DNA of 64,000 bases from Prolixibacteraceae bacterium (GCA_028282705.1 JANQHI010000008.1:1-64000), one strand, 5' to 3'; numbered from the stretch's first letter, positions 53,358-62,404 are shown. Notes: generated from the sequence alone by a model not told the origin. Numbers and translations: made by a program.

Positions 53358-54440
53358 ATGATGAATGACATTTATTGCCTCATAATGGCAGGAGGCTCTG
53401 GCACACGTTTCTGGCCAAAAAGCAGGGTGAAAAAACCCAAACAATTTTTGAATATTGTTGGTGATAGATCTTTGCTGCAAGATACTATTGGAAGGTTTTC
53501 AGCATTTACACCAACAGAGAATATTTATATTGTTTCAAACAAAAACCAGGCTGAGGTTTTGGAAGGGCAAACACCATTGCTTCCCAAAGAAAACCTTATT
53601 TATGAACCAGTTGGGAAAAATACATTGCCATGCATTGGGCTTGCAGCCATGTTTGCAGAAAAGGAAAACCCTGATGGGGTAATGGTTGTGTCACCTTCAG
53701 ACCACCTGATCACAGATGAAAAGCTGTTCAGTGAGACAGTACTTTCTGCTGTTAATATTGCCAATGAAAAAGATGGGATTGTTACCATTGGCATAACCCC
53801 ACAATACCCTGCAACTGGATATGGGTATGTACAAACAGATGAAGACATCACAGGGGAGAATGCCATTAAGCAATTTAAAGTGAGAAGGTTTGTTGAGAAG
53901 CCTGATAAAAACACAGCAGAAGGATACCTTAATGAAGGTGGCTTTTATTGGAATAGTGGCCTCTTTGTGTTTAAAGTTTCTGTTTTTCTTGAGGCTGTAA
54001 AAGAGTTTGCCCCTGCATTGTATGCTGACCTCAGAAAGATACAAAAAGATATAGGCAACCAAACTTTTGATCAAACTCTTGATACCATTTACGGGGCAGT
54101 TGAAAGCATATCAATAGATTATGGGATTATGGAACATGCCCAAAATATCTACCTGGTGGAAGGGAATTTTGACTGGAATGACCTGGGAAGCTGGGAATCA
54201 GTATACCAAGTGAATGAAAAAGATGGCAATGGAAATGTACAATCAGGGGAAGCAATATTCATTGGGGCAAAAAATGCTTTTATTGATACTGATCAAGGCC
54301 TTGTGGCTTTAATAGGGTTAGATGATGTGGTTGTAGTAAAAGAAGGAAATGCTACATTGGTTTGTAAAAGAGGTAAAAGTGAAGAGGTCAAAAAAATAGT
54401 TGACCAATTAAAATCAGAGGGTAGGATTGAATATTTATAA
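53358..54440 (+). CDS. Mannose-1-phosphate guanylyltransferase
   Basis: A 360-residue GDP-mannose pyrophosphorylase. N-terminal motif AGGSGTRFWPKSR (11-23) with KKPKQFL, the VSPSDHLI loop, and FVEKPD are the GMP signatures; GFYWNSGLFVF and NFDWNDLGSWESVY complete the core. The C-terminal phosphomannose isomerase domain of the larger bifunctional form is absent. It makes GDP-D-mannose, the substrate of the epimerase encoded at the head of the operon. It starts 14 bases after the fusion gene. Confidence 0.93.
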   Translation: MMNDIYCLIMAGGSGTRFWPKSRVKKPKQFLNIVGDRSLLQDTIGRFSAFTPTENIYIVSNKNQAEVLEGQTPLLPKENLIYEPVGKNTLPCIGLAAMFAEKENPDGVMVVSPSDHLITDEKLFSETVLSAVNIANEKDGIVTIGITPQYPATGYGYVQTDEDITGENAIKQFKVRRFVEKPDKNTAEGYLNEGGFYWNSGLFVFKVSVFLEAVKEFAPALYADLRKIQKDIGNQTFDQTLDTIYGAVESISIDYGIMEHAQNIYLVEGNFDWNDLGSWESVYQVNEKDGNGNVQSGEAIFIGAKNAFIDTDQGLVALIGLDDVVVVKEGNATLVCKRGKSEEVKKIVDQLKSEGRIEYL

Positions 54441-54451
54441 GGTCTATTGTA

Positions 54452-54802
54452 ATGCAAGGTTATAAAAGGTATTATAAAGCTCTTAAACTAGAGGATGATA
54501 CAGCCTTAATTGAAGAGTATAAAAAGGTACATCAGCCTGGTGCTGCTTGGCCTGAGGTAACCCAGGGGATGCGTGATGTTGGAATCGTTGATATGGAGAT
54601 TTACCTCGTGAGAAACCAGTTGTTTATGATTATGGATACTATCCCGGGTTTTGACCATGATAAAGCTATGAAAGAGTTGGCTCTAAAACCTAGGCAAAAG
54701 GAGTGGGAAGCATATGTCGCAAAGTTCCAGGAAACTGGCTCTGATGCTACTGCTGATGAAAAATGGCAGTTAATGGAAAGGATTTACAAAATGGGTTTAT
54801 AA
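54452..54802 (+). CDS. L-fucose/L-rhamnose mutarotase family protein
   Basis: A 116-residue protein of the RhaM/L-fucose mutarotase (DUF718) type. It matches this family throughout: YKRYYKALKLEDDTALIEEYKKVH, WPEVTQGMRDVGIVDMEIYLVRNQLFMIMDTI, and KPRQKEWEAYVAKFQ ... KWQLMERIY. The pattern is nearer to the L-fucose than to the L-rhamnose branch. It interconverts anomers of a free sugar, so the operon probably handles free L-fucose or L-galactose. Starts 12 bases after the guanylyltransferase gene and closes the operon. Confidence 0.85.
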   Translation: MQGYKRYYKALKLEDDTALIEEYKKVHQPGAAWPEVTQGMRDVGIVDMEIYLVRNQLFMIMDTIPGFDHDKAMKELALKPRQKEWEAYVAKFQETGSDATADEKWQLMERIYKMGL

Positions 54803-54829
54803 ATTCGTTTCAAACAAAATTCTTTTAGC

Positions 54830-54858
54830 AAAAAAAGTGGGGTAATTTTACCCCACTT
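54830..54858. terminator. Terminator between the sugar operon and pyrBI
   Basis: Perfect 11-base arms AAGTGGGGTAA / TTACCCCACTT with a tiny loop; on the minus strand a T-run follows, on the plus strand only a weak one. It ends pyrI and may also end the mutarotase transcript. Confidence 0.8.
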
Positions 54859-54895
54859 CCTTTATCATACCCTTATATATTGCCAATCCTTTAGG

Positions 54896-55366
54896 CTATT
54901 TTATAACCATTTGGTTTTCATTGGTAATTTTTTCACAATAGTGGCATTTCAAGGCTATTGGGTTCTTTGATATAACCTTGAAACAGGTATTTATTTTTTC
55001 ATTGTTGGTTATACATTTTGGGTTGAAGCATTTGGCAATCCCTTTGATGGTTTCAGGGATTTCAACCACCCTTTTTTCAACTACCTCATAATCTTTAATA
55101 ATATTCAATTTGGCATGAGGTGCAATCAGGGCAATCTTGTCAATTTCTTCATCCTTAAAATATTTATCTGAAACTTTTATAATTGCTTTATGCCCCAGTT
55201 TCCCACTTTCCAGGTTGGTTCCAAAGGTTATCTGGTTTGAGATTTTGTCAAGCCCTAAAATGGTGATTACTTTAAATAAACTTTTGGCAGGGATATGGTC
55301 AATTACAGTCCCATTCTTGATGGCACTTACTTTAAGCTTGAGTTTCTTTTTATTATTTTCAGTCAT
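54896..55366 (-). CDS. pyrI: Aspartate carbamoyltransferase regulatory subunit
   Basis: A 156-residue PyrI, the regulatory chain that binds CTP/ATP and forms the holoenzyme with PyrB. N-terminal allosteric domain (KVSAIKNGTVIDHIPAKSLFKVI) and C-terminal zinc domain with Cys113-x4-Cys118 and Cys141-x2-Cys144. It lies 6 bases behind pyrB. Its presence means allosteric control of pyrimidine synthesis. Confidence 0.96.
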   Translation of the reverse strand: MTENNKKKLKLKVSAIKNGTVIDHIPAKSLFKVITILGLDKISNQITFGTNLESGKLGHKAIIKVSDKYFKDEEIDKIALIAPHAKLNIIKDYEVVEKRVVEIPETIKGIAKCFNPKCITNNEKINTCFKVISKNPIALKCHYCEKITNENQMVIK

Positions 55367-55372
55367 GGCAAC

Positions 55373-56284
55373 CTATTTTAAATTCATGATATGTGAAATA
55401 ATGGCTTCACGTGTAAATACTCCATTCAAAGCTTGTGTGAAGTAATAAGCTTTTGTATTCTCATCCACATCAGTATGGATTTCATTTACCCTTGGCAGGG
55501 GATGGAGGATTTTTAGGTTAGGCTTAGTATTTTCAAGCATATCATTTTTCAGGATATAAACATTCTTCACTTTTTCATATTCAATGGGGTCAGAAAAACG
55601 TTCTTTTTGTACCCTGGTCATGTAAATAATATCTGCTTCTGAAATAATATCAGTGAACTCTTTATGTTCAAAATACCTGATCCCAAGGTTTTTTAGGTAA
55701 AGTTTATATTCATCAGGCATTTGCAATTCTTCAGGTGCAATAAAATTGAAGATGGGGTTTTCAAACTGTGACATCGCCATCAGTAAAGAATGCACTGTGC
55801 GCCCATATTTCAGGTCGCCTACCATAAAAATGTTCATGTTATCCAAAGTGTCCTGGGTTTTTAGGATTGAATACATGTCAAGCAGGGTTTGGGTTGGGTG
55901 CTGGTTGGCTCCATCACCTGCATTGATTACTGGCACATCAGAAACTTCTGCTGCATAACGTGCGCTTCCTTCCAATGGGTGGCGCATAACAATCATGTCT
56001 GCATAATTGCTTACCATCTTAATGGTATCATGCAATGTTTCCCCTTTTTTAACACTTGAGCTGCTGGAGTCTGTAAACCCAATAATTTTACCACCAAGCC
56101 TGCTAATAGCAGTTTCAAAACTTAGGCGCGTCCGCGTTGAAGGTTCAAAAAAAAGGGAAGCTACTACTTTCCCTTGTAACAAATCCTGGTTAGGATTTTC
56201 TTCAAACTCACCTGCAAGCTCCATAATCCTCATGTACTCTTCCTTGGTGAAGTCATTAATTGAAATTAAATCTTTTTTTTTCAT
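55373..56284 (-). CDS. pyrB: Aspartate carbamoyltransferase catalytic subunit
   Basis: A 303-residue PyrB catalysing the first committed step of pyrimidine synthesis. The carbamoyl-phosphate loop [15 protein letters not shown] (43-57) is intact, as are the [12 protein letters not shown] segment and [10 protein letters not shown]. First gene of pyrBI. Its 5' region contains a leader reading frame and a terminator hairpin (56364-56411 and 56321-56357), suggesting attenuation. Confidence 0.97.
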   Translation of the reverse strand: MKKKDLISINDFTKEEYMRIMELAGEFEENPNQDLLQGKVVASLFFEPSTRTRLSFETAISRLGGKIIGFTDSSSSSVKKGETLHDTIKMVSNYADMIVMRHPLEGSARYAAEVSDVPVINAGDGANQHPTQTLLDMYSILKTQDTLDNMNIFMVGDLKYGRTVHSLLMAMSQFENPIFNFIAPEELQMPDEYKLYLKNLGIRYFEHKEFTDIISEADIIYMTRVQKERFSDPIEYEKVKNVYILKNDMLENTKPNLKILHPLPRVNEIHTDVDENTKAYYFTQALNGVFTREAIISHIMNLK

Positions 56285-56320
56285 TAAGCCTGTATTTTTT
56301 TATTACAAAGTGCCTTATTC

Positions 56321-56357
56321 AAAAAAAAACCAACATTATAAAAAATGCTGGTTTTTT
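56321..56357 (-). terminator. Terminator hairpin in the pyrB leader (candidate attenuator)
   Basis: On the minus strand: AAAAAACCAGCAT, 8-base loop, ATGTTGGTTTTTT with a G-U pair, then a run of nine T. It ends 36 bases before the pyrB start codon, leaving little room for a promoter after it. It belongs to the 302-base gene-free stretch 56285-56586. It could simply terminate yigZ, but its distance (230 bases) and the leader frame in front of it favour an attenuator. Confidence 0.6.
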
Positions 56358-56363
56358 ATTCTT

Positions 56364-56411
56364 TTAAAAGAAAACTCCTTTTCGATACCAAGGCATCGAA
56401 ATTTTATTCAT
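56364..56411 (-). CDS. Candidate pyrBI leader peptide
   Basis: A 15-codon reading frame (MNKISMPWYRKGVFF, stop TAA) on the minus strand whose stop codon lies 7 bases before the terminator hairpin. Its last codons are U-rich (GTT TTC TTT). A ribosome terminating there would cover the first arm of the hairpin, as in the E. coli pyrL system in which slow UTP-limited transcription couples translation to the polymerase. It also contains a small TTCGAT/ATCGAA hairpin (56381-56400). No good ribosome-binding site is visible, usual for this phylum. Inference from layout only. Confidence 0.4.
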   Translation of the reverse strand: MNKISMPWYRKGVFF

Positions 56412-56514
56412 TCTTAAAAAGATGAAACGCCTGGAAAAGGGAAAATTACTTAGGTGGTATGAACCTACGCCATAAGTAAAATAAAAGTGATTTATTTGAC
56501 GTCCCATCATGCTT

Positions 56515-56522
56515 CAAATTTA
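56515..56522 (-). promoter_or_regulatory. Candidate -7 box upstream of the pyrBI leader
   Basis: TAAATTTG on the minus strand, matching the TAnnTTTG consensus, about 105 bases before the leader peptide start. No clear -33 element at the usual distance. Sequence match only. Confidence 0.25.
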
Positions 56523-56586
56523 TGCTATTGCACGCTTTTTTTTTATGATTTAAGAAGTATTTTATTAGTATTTTATTAACATTCTG

Positions 56587-57189
56587 TTAATCTTTTCCTT
56601 CAATTGAAACCCCATATATTTTTGAGAATATTTTTTCAATTCTTCCTGCTTCTGATAAACGCACGGAAAACAAGATGTTGCAGTCTTCCATGAAGTTAGC
56701 CTCTAACTGGTTCAGCTTTTCATTTTTTAATATGCCCATTACTTCATTTAGCAAATTGTATGAAAAATTAAGGCTGAATATCTTTTCTACTTTTTTTTCT
56801 ATAATTTCTGCATTTTCCAATGCTTCTTTGGCTGCTGACCTATAAGCATTGATAAGCCCGTTCGCACCCAGCAATGTGCCACCAAAATAGCGCACAACAA
56901 CAGCCAAGATATTGGTTACATTATAACTTACAAGCTGCCCCAATATAGGTTTCCCAGCTGTTGAGGAAGGTTCCCCATCATCATTGGCCCTATACCTTGC
57001 CTTTTCAGCTCCCAGCCTCCAGGCATAGCAATGATGGCGTGCATTGTGGTGCTCTTTTTTTAGGTTTTTGAGTATTTCCTTTACCTCATCTTCTGATTTT
57101 ACAGGATAAGCATAGGAAATAAACTTGCTGCCTTTGTCTTTAAATAGCCCTGTTGAATTTTTTTTTATGGTATAATAAATATCTTCCAT
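56587..57189 (-). CDS. yigZ: YigZ/IMPACT family protein
   Basis: A 200-residue protein with the UPF0029 domain of YigZ/IMPACT: KKEHHNARHHCYAWRLG (about 42-58), NDDGEPSSTAGKPIL (67-81), AVVVRYFGGTLLGANGLINAYRSAA, and a C-terminal ferredoxin-like domain (DUF1949). Function of bacterial members is unclear; the eukaryotic relative modulates the Gcn2 pathway. Start at 57189 gives MEDIYYTIKK, the normal beginning; the ATG at 57213 would add eight residues and overlap the upstream gene. Confidence 0.92.
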   Translation of the reverse strand: MEDIYYTIKKNSTGLFKDKGSKFISYAYPVKSEDEVKEILKNLKKEHHNARHHCYAWRLGAEKARYRANDDGEPSSTAGKPILGQLVSYNVTNILAVVVRYFGGTLLGANGLINAYRSAAKEALENAEIIEKKVEKIFSLNFSYNLLNEVMGILKNEKLNQLEANFMEDCNILFSVRLSEAGRIEKIFSKIYGVSIEGKD

Positions 57190-57190
57190 T

Positions 57191-58051
57191 TTATAAAAAG
57201 GTAAGCATGCCAATACTCACAATTGCCAAAATAATACCTACCAAATTTAACCTGGTAATTTTTTCCCGAAAAATAATATAGCCAATAATGGCAGACAATG
57301 ATACAATAGAAATATTGTTGATAGCAAATACAACTGAACTGTCTATGGTTCCATGCCCAAGGGCTTTGATCAGGAAGAACAATGAGCCAAAATTAACTAC
57401 CCCCAAAAAGATGCCAAATAATAGGGTAGGGCCATGAGTGTAACCTTTCAAACCTTGTTTATTTAGCAGGCTTATTATTAGGCTAGCTAATAATGCAATT
57501 AAAAAAACTGTGGCTGAAAACAAGCCTGTTTCATTTTCAGGGATGGATGTTTCCTGTACATATTTTACAATAGAATCAATAAAACCAGTGCCTATGAAAA
57601 TAATGGCAGGAAGTAGTAAAAGCTGGTAGCCTTGCTTGGGTTTGCCTTTTTTAAAGATTGAAAAAATTACGGAAATTATTGCTAGTAAAAAACCTGCAAC
57701 TTTTGTAATTGTAATTTGCTCATTGAAATACAGCAAGGAAAACAAAATGGGTGTTATCATTGACATTTTTGCAGCCACAGATGTTATGGTAATGCCTGCC
57801 AGTTGTGTTGATTTTCCAATGATGAAAAACATAGCAATAAAGAGTATCCCAATGAACATTGCAAACCAAATCCATCCTTTTTGGATGATTTCTGATGAGA
57901 ATGTGGCTTGCATGGTTACAAACCCCAACACTGTTGCAGCAAGGTAGTTTATTACAATCAGGTTGAAAAGCTTGCATGAATAATGCTTGCTGGTTTTAAA
58001 TGTAACAACAATGAGGGTAGATGATAAAATGCAGGCAACCAGGTACAGCAT
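57191..58051 (-). CDS. EamA/DMT-family permease
   Basis: A 286-residue membrane protein of the drug/metabolite transporter superfamily with ten predicted helices in two EamA halves (about 1-135 and 150-285). Charged residues are few and mostly in loops. Substrate unknown. It starts right behind the dnaA terminator (58057-58081) and ends two bases before yigZ starts, so the two are probably co-transcribed. Confidence 0.85.
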   Translation of the reverse strand: MLYLVACILSSTLIVVTFKTSKHYSCKLFNLIVINYLAATVLGFVTMQATFSSEIIQKGWIWFAMFIGILFIAMFFIIGKSTQLAGITITSVAAKMSMITPILFSLLYFNEQITITKVAGFLLAIISVIFSIFKKGKPKQGYQLLLLPAIIFIGTGFIDSIVKYVQETSIPENETGLFSATVFLIALLASLIISLLNKQGLKGYTHGPTLLFGIFLGVVNFGSLFFLIKALGHGTIDSSVVFAINNISIVSLSAIIGYIIFREKITRLNLVGIILAIVSIGMLTFL

Positions 58052-58056
58052 AAAAC

Positions 58057-58081
58057 AAAAAAAGCAGGTTAAAACCTGCTT
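58057..58081 (-). terminator. Intrinsic terminator of dnaA
   Basis: On the minus strand: AAGCAGGTT, a two-base loop, AACCTGCTT, then a T-run. It ends only six bases before the EamA gene start codon, so that gene must use a promoter inside or before this hairpin or rely on read-through. Confidence 0.8.
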
Positions 58082-58088
58082 CCCACTT

Positions 58089-59513
58089 TTACATTTTTAA
58101 TTTCTTTTCAATGTCTTCAACAAATTGCCTGAAGTTTTTATCAGTTTCTTTCAGGTTGGTTACAGTTTTGCATGCATGGAGCACTGTAGCATGGTCTTTG
58201 TTCCCAATTTGTGCACCTATACTGGCCAGTGAAAACTTGGTCAGGCTTTTTGAAAAGTACATGGCTATTTGCCTTGCCTGGACAATTTCACGTTTCCTCG
58301 TTTTCGTTTGTAATGATTCAACAGGCATATTAAAATAATCACAAACTACTTTAGAAATGTATTCAATAGAAAGTTCGCGCTTAGAGTTTTTAACAAGCTT
58401 ATTGATCAATTTGCTGGCCAGGTCAAGGGTAATTTCTTTTTTATTCAGCATTGATTGGGCAAGCAGTGATACCAAAGCTCCCTCTAATTCCCTAACATTG
58501 TTTGTTATATGGGAGGCAATATATTCCATTACATCAGTGGTAATCTGGATGCCATCTTTATATACTTTCCTCCTTAAAATTTCTATCCTGGTATCAAAAT
58601 CTGGAATCACCAAGTCAGCTGTCAACCCCCACTTGAAACGTGACAAAAGCCTTTGTTCCATTCCTTTAAGCTCAATTGGAGGCTTGTCTGAAGTAAGGAT
58701 CAATTGTTTTCCTGACTGGTGCAGGTGGTTGAATATATGGAAGAATGTCTCCTGTGTTTTTTCTTTACCAGCAAACTCATGTACATCATCCAGGATCAGG
58801 ATATCAATCATCTGGTAGAAATTCAGGAAATCATTCCTGTTGTTATTCCTGGTGGCTTCAGTAAACTGGGTTTGGAATTTATTAGCATTAACATATAGGA
58901 CTACCTTGTCTGGAAAACGCTCTTTTGCTTCAATGCCAATTGCCTGTGCCAAATGGGTTTTCCCAAGGCCAGAATTTCCATAGATCATTAAAGGGTTGAA
59001 AGCAGTACCTCCAGGGTTTTGTGCTACAGCATAGCCTGCACTCCTGGCCAAACGGTTACAATCGCCTTCAACAAAATTCTCAAATGTGTTGTCAGGTTTT
59101 AGCTGTGGGTCAATTTGAAGCTTTTGGATGCCCGGAATTATGAATGGGTTTTTTATAAAAGCTTTTTCTTCTGTTTTTAAAGGTATAGACAAGGGTTTGT
59201 TTTGTATTTTATTGTTATTGTTTGTTGGATATTTAACTGTATAAGGTGCTGAGTTGTTATTCCCCATGACAACATTGTATTCCAGCTTGGCATCACTACC
59301 CAATACATTGCGAAGCGTTTTCCTAAGTATGTCAATAAACTGTTCCTCAAGGTATTCATAAAAGAATGCGCTAGGAACTTGTATTGTTAATACTTTTTCT
59401 TCCAGCTTCACTGGCACAATAGGCTCAAACCAAGTTTTATAGCTACTATTTGGAATGTTGTCTTTAATTATTCCGAGACATTTATCCCATGCAGCCCAAT
59501 GTTCTTTACTCAT
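58089..59513 (-). CDS. dnaA: Chromosomal replication initiator DnaA
   Basis: A 474-residue DnaA. Domain I (1-80), a variable linker with Asn-rich region (84-105), the AAA+ domain III with Walker A GNSGLGKTH (179-187) and Walker B LILDDVHEF, and the DNA-binding domain IV near the C-terminus (RQIAMYFSKSLTKFSLASIG, NKDHATVLHACKT). It does not neighbour dnaN or gyrB here, and the upstream 286 bases (59514-59799) show no DnaA box cluster. The 5' region has T-rich runs and a possible TTTG...TTTTTG promoter pair. Confidence 0.97.
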   Translation of the reverse strand: MSKEHWAAWDKCLGIIKDNIPNSSYKTWFEPIVPVKLEEKVLTIQVPSAFFYEYLEEQFIDILRKTLRNVLGSDAKLEYNVVMGNNNSAPYTVKYPTNNNNKIQNKPLSIPLKTEEKAFIKNPFIIPGIQKLQIDPQLKPDNTFENFVEGDCNRLARSAGYAVAQNPGGTAFNPLMIYGNSGLGKTHLAQAIGIEAKERFPDKVVLYVNANKFQTQFTEATRNNNRNDFLNFYQMIDILILDDVHEFAGKEKTQETFFHIFNHLHQSGKQLILTSDKPPIELKGMEQRLLSRFKWGLTADLVIPDFDTRIEILRRKVYKDGIQITTDVMEYIASHITNNVRELEGALVSLLAQSMLNKKEITLDLASKLINKLVKNSKRELSIEYISKVVCDYFNMPVESLQTKTRKREIVQARQIAMYFSKSLTKFSLASIGAQIGNKDHATVLHACKTVTNLKETDKNFRQFVEDIEKKLKM

Positions 59514-59799
59514 AATCTGGAAAGCAGGCTAATGAGGTTCGACAAAAATTTTCCCTTTTAGTTTCCTGTCAACAAAATTTGCAAAAAAAAAGTTAAAAAA
59601 AAAATTGAACAGGCCTTGACTTTTTCGTTTTTGTGTTATCGTTTTCTATTTCAGGGATTTAAAAGAGTAAATATTTTATATTTTTTTAACTTGCAGATTT
59701 ACAGGTAGTTAAATTTAACATATTGATATATTGGCTACTAGCTGTTAGGTACTGTTAGGTATGGGTTTAATTGTGATTAAATTTTTAGCAAAATGGTGT

Positions 59800-61059
59800 T
59801 TATTTATTGAGCATTTTTAATGCCCTTTCTAACTTTATGACTTTCCCGTTTTTAAATGACACTATTGAGGCTTCAGGAAACTTTTCAGCAGCTTTTTCAT
59901 GTAGTTCAACAATCTCATTGTAATTATTTGTTGAACCATAAAGGTAACTGTAAACTCCTGTGGCCATAAATTCTTCAACATTATCAAGCCCTTCAAAAAT
60001 CGATGAATTTAGGGGGATTTTATTTGGGGTGGATATCAGGTTAACACGGAAAACAATTTTTTTGTTGTCGCCAGTTCCTGATGAAGCAATGTAAACTTCT
60101 TTCCCAAGGTCAAATGCTGAAATATGTACGTACCTTTTAGGGTTCAGGCGCACATCTTTCATAAGGCGGTCAAGATTTGTTGTTAACGAAATAAGGTTGG
60201 TATACAACTGTTCATCATTGATCAGCTTACCTGCAGTTCCCTGGTTTGAGTTTAATTTAGAGAGTATTTCCTCTATTTGGCTTGTGGCACTTGCTATCGA
60301 GCTGATGATGGGTGAGAGTGGAACCTTTGATAATGAATCAGTTAAATTGGATAAGTCGGAAATAATGTTGTTAAATTTATCAGAGTTCCCTTTGAAATTT
60401 TCGCTTATTTCATTCAGGTTAGAAATAAAACTGCCAATATTCTCTTTTTCAGAACTTACTAACATCTGTAAGTCCGCAGTGGTTCTTTCAATATTGGAAA
60501 TGGTATTATTGATGTTCTCAAAACTTTCAGAAAGGTTTTCCCTGGCATCTTCATTAAATATAACTGTTAAGATAGTGATGGCTGAATCAATTGTTGCCAA
60601 AAGCTGTTCAGCTTTGTTTTTTAATGGTAACACTTGAAGGCTGACCTGTTCCTTAAGGTCACCTTCTATTGCCCCAGGCAATGTGTCATTAGGGTTATAA
60701 AGTTCCTTGCTGGTTGTATTAAAAATGAGTTTGATAGATTTGGTACCCATAATGTCACTGCTTTCAATTTGGGCTACACTGTTTACAGGGATCTTAAAAT
60801 CCTCATCAACCATAAAAGTCACAATTAACTTCCCACTGAACTTGTCTGCAAATTTGATTTCTTTTACCTGCCCTACTTTATACCCGTTAATAGTTACTGC
60901 ACTGGATTCGACTAATCCTCCAATACGGTCATATTTTACATGGTAGTAACTGGTCCTTTTAAAAAAATCGTGCCCTTTTAGGTAGCTTAATCCCCAAATG
61001 AACACTGTAATGGTGAATACCATTAATGCCCCAAGTTTTATGTATTTTGATAGTTTCAT
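59800..61059 (-). CDS. MCE/MlaD-family protein
   Basis: A 419-residue protein with an N-terminal transmembrane helix (about 9-27), a MlaD/MCE domain (36-115: YYHVKYDRIGGLVESSAVTINGYKVGQVKEI, AQIESSDIMGTKSIKLI) and a long alpha-helical part (130-300). MCE proteins form ring complexes carrying phospholipids between membranes; no ABC partners adjoin. It follows the amidase gene in the same direction, 99 bases apart. Confidence 0.9.
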   Translation of the reverse strand: MKLSKYIKLGALMVFTITVFIWGLSYLKGHDFFKRTSYYHVKYDRIGGLVESSAVTINGYKVGQVKEIKFADKFSGKLIVTFMVDEDFKIPVNSVAQIESSDIMGTKSIKLIFNTTSKELYNPNDTLPGAIEGDLKEQVSLQVLPLKNKAEQLLATIDSAITILTVIFNEDARENLSESFENINNTISNIERTTADLQMLVSSEKENIGSFISNLNEISENFKGNSDKFNNIISDLSNLTDSLSKVPLSPIISSIASATSQIEEILSKLNSNQGTAGKLINDEQLYTNLISLTTNLDRLMKDVRLNPKRYVHISAFDLGKEVYIASSGTGDNKKIVFRVNLISTPNKIPLNSSIFEGLDNVEEFMATGVYSYLYGSTNNYNEIVELHEKAAEKFPEASIVSFKNGKVIKLERALKMLNK

Positions 61060-61158
61060 TTCTTGTATATTGTTTTTGTGTTTTCCAGAATTACCAGGAG
61101 CTTGCCTATATGCTTTTCCTGCAATTAGCTAGAATAAAGTTATTCATTTATTTGGTAA

Positions 61159-62274
61159 CTACCTGCCTTTTCTTTTAGCCTTTTTCAATGGAACAGGTTT
61201 ATTATTTTCAAAAGCAACCACGAAAGCGCCTGGATATTTCCCCTGTATCCTGTTTTTGGCTTTTTCTGCTTCCGTAAGTTTAGAATATTTGCCTGAATAA
61301 TATTTATAAAGTTTTTTTACAGGGACTTTGAACACATTTTTTTCTCCTTTAAAGTTTTTGGGAGTTAAGTCAATCGATCTTGAACTGGCAACTATTTGAA
61401 CTGAATACCATGCAGAATGGTCATTTTCTTCATTTTCAATTTCAGGGACATTCAGGTTGAAATTACTCTTCAACTCAATCTTTTCCTTGTATTGTTTAAA
61501 TGACCTATATATAGCTGAAGCTAGGTATGTTTTCCCTTGTTCGCTAACAAGGTAATTTTTTTCAGCAGGGTTGCTGATAAAACCAAGTTCAACAAGGACA
61601 CTGGGCATGGTGGTTTCGCGTAAAACCAGGAACCCTGCTTGTTTAACACCCCTGTCAATCCTTTTTACCCTGTTTTTAAATTGGTCCTGCACCTCTGCAG
61701 CAAAGTCAAGGCTCTGCTCAAAGTATTCATCCTGGATCATTTCAAACATGATATATGACTCTGAGGAATTAGGGTCAAATCCTTCATACCTGGTAGTGTA
61801 ATTATCTTCTAATAAGATAACAGAGTTTTCCTTTTTTGCAATTTCCAGGTTGTCCTCACTTCTGTGGTTTCCCAATACAAATGTCTCGGTTCCTGCTACT
61901 TTTGAAGATGTGCCAACAGAATTTGCGTGTATAGAAATAAACAAGTCTGCATTATTCTTATTTGCTATCTGTGCCCTTTTGTACAGTGGGATGAAAGTAT
62001 CGTTTTTCCTGGTGTAAATCACTTTTACATCAGGGAAGTTTTGGTTTATGTAAGAACCCAGTTTTAAAGCAACATCCAGTACAATATCTTTCTCGCGTGC
62101 TCCCTTTGTTGATGCCCCATAATCCTTCCCACCATGCCCTGGGTCAATAACTACAACATTAACAGTTGATTCATTATTATTGATTGCCCTGGAAGGTTGG
62201 GCAAAACCTATCTGAATAGAAAAAGAGGCGAGCAGAAAAATGTAAATTAATTTATGAAATTGTCCTTTACCCAT
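61159..62274 (-). CDS. N-acetylmuramoyl-L-alanine amidase
   Basis: A 371-residue exported amidase of the Amidase_3 family, cleaving the bond between muramic acid and the stem peptide. Signal sequence (about 5-25), then VVIDPGHGGKDYG (45-57) with the zinc-binding His, SIHANSVG with a second His, and VLVELGFISNPAE with the catalytic Glu. Residues 290-371 form a short SPOR-like or Lys-rich C-terminal part. It is divergent from the lptD gene, with 130 bases of shared upstream DNA. Confidence 0.93.
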   Translation of the reverse strand: MGKGQFHKLIYIFLLASFSIQIGFAQPSRAINNNESTVNVVVIDPGHGGKDYGASTKGAREKDIVLDVALKLGSYINQNFPDVKVIYTRKNDTFIPLYKRAQIANKNNADLFISIHANSVGTSSKVAGTETFVLGNHRSEDNLEIAKKENSVILLEDNYTTRYEGFDPNSSESYIMFEMIQDEYFEQSLDFAAEVQDQFKNRVKRIDRGVKQAGFLVLRETTMPSVLVELGFISNPAEKNYLVSEQGKTYLASAIYRSFKQYKEKIELKSNFNLNVPEIENEENDHSAWYSVQIVASSRSIDLTPKNFKGEKNVFKVPVKKLYKYYSGKYSKLTEAEKAKNRIQGKYPGAFVVAFENNKPVPLKKAKRKGR

Positions 62275-62334
62275 TTTATCCTGTTTCTTTCACAAAAATA
62301 GAAATATTAGAATTATTTTGCATTTATTAGCTGT

Positions 62335-62361
62335 TTTGTAAAGCCCTTATTTATATTTTTG
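62335..62361 (+). promoter_or_regulatory. Candidate promoter for lptD
   Basis: TATTTTTG (62354-62361) fits the -7 consensus TAnnTTTG; TTTG at 62335-62338 is a possible -33 element, though the 15-base spacing is short. It lies 44 bases before the proposed TTG start. Confidence 0.35.
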
Positions 62362-62404
62362 CAGCCATAAGCACTTAAACAAGGTGGTTCATATAAATTC
62401 AGAT

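Noticed and set aside
59514-59799. Possible oriC next to dnaA
   Set aside because: No TTATCCACA-type boxes or near copies cluster here, and dnaN, gyrB or rpmH are not adjacent; only AT-rich runs are visible.
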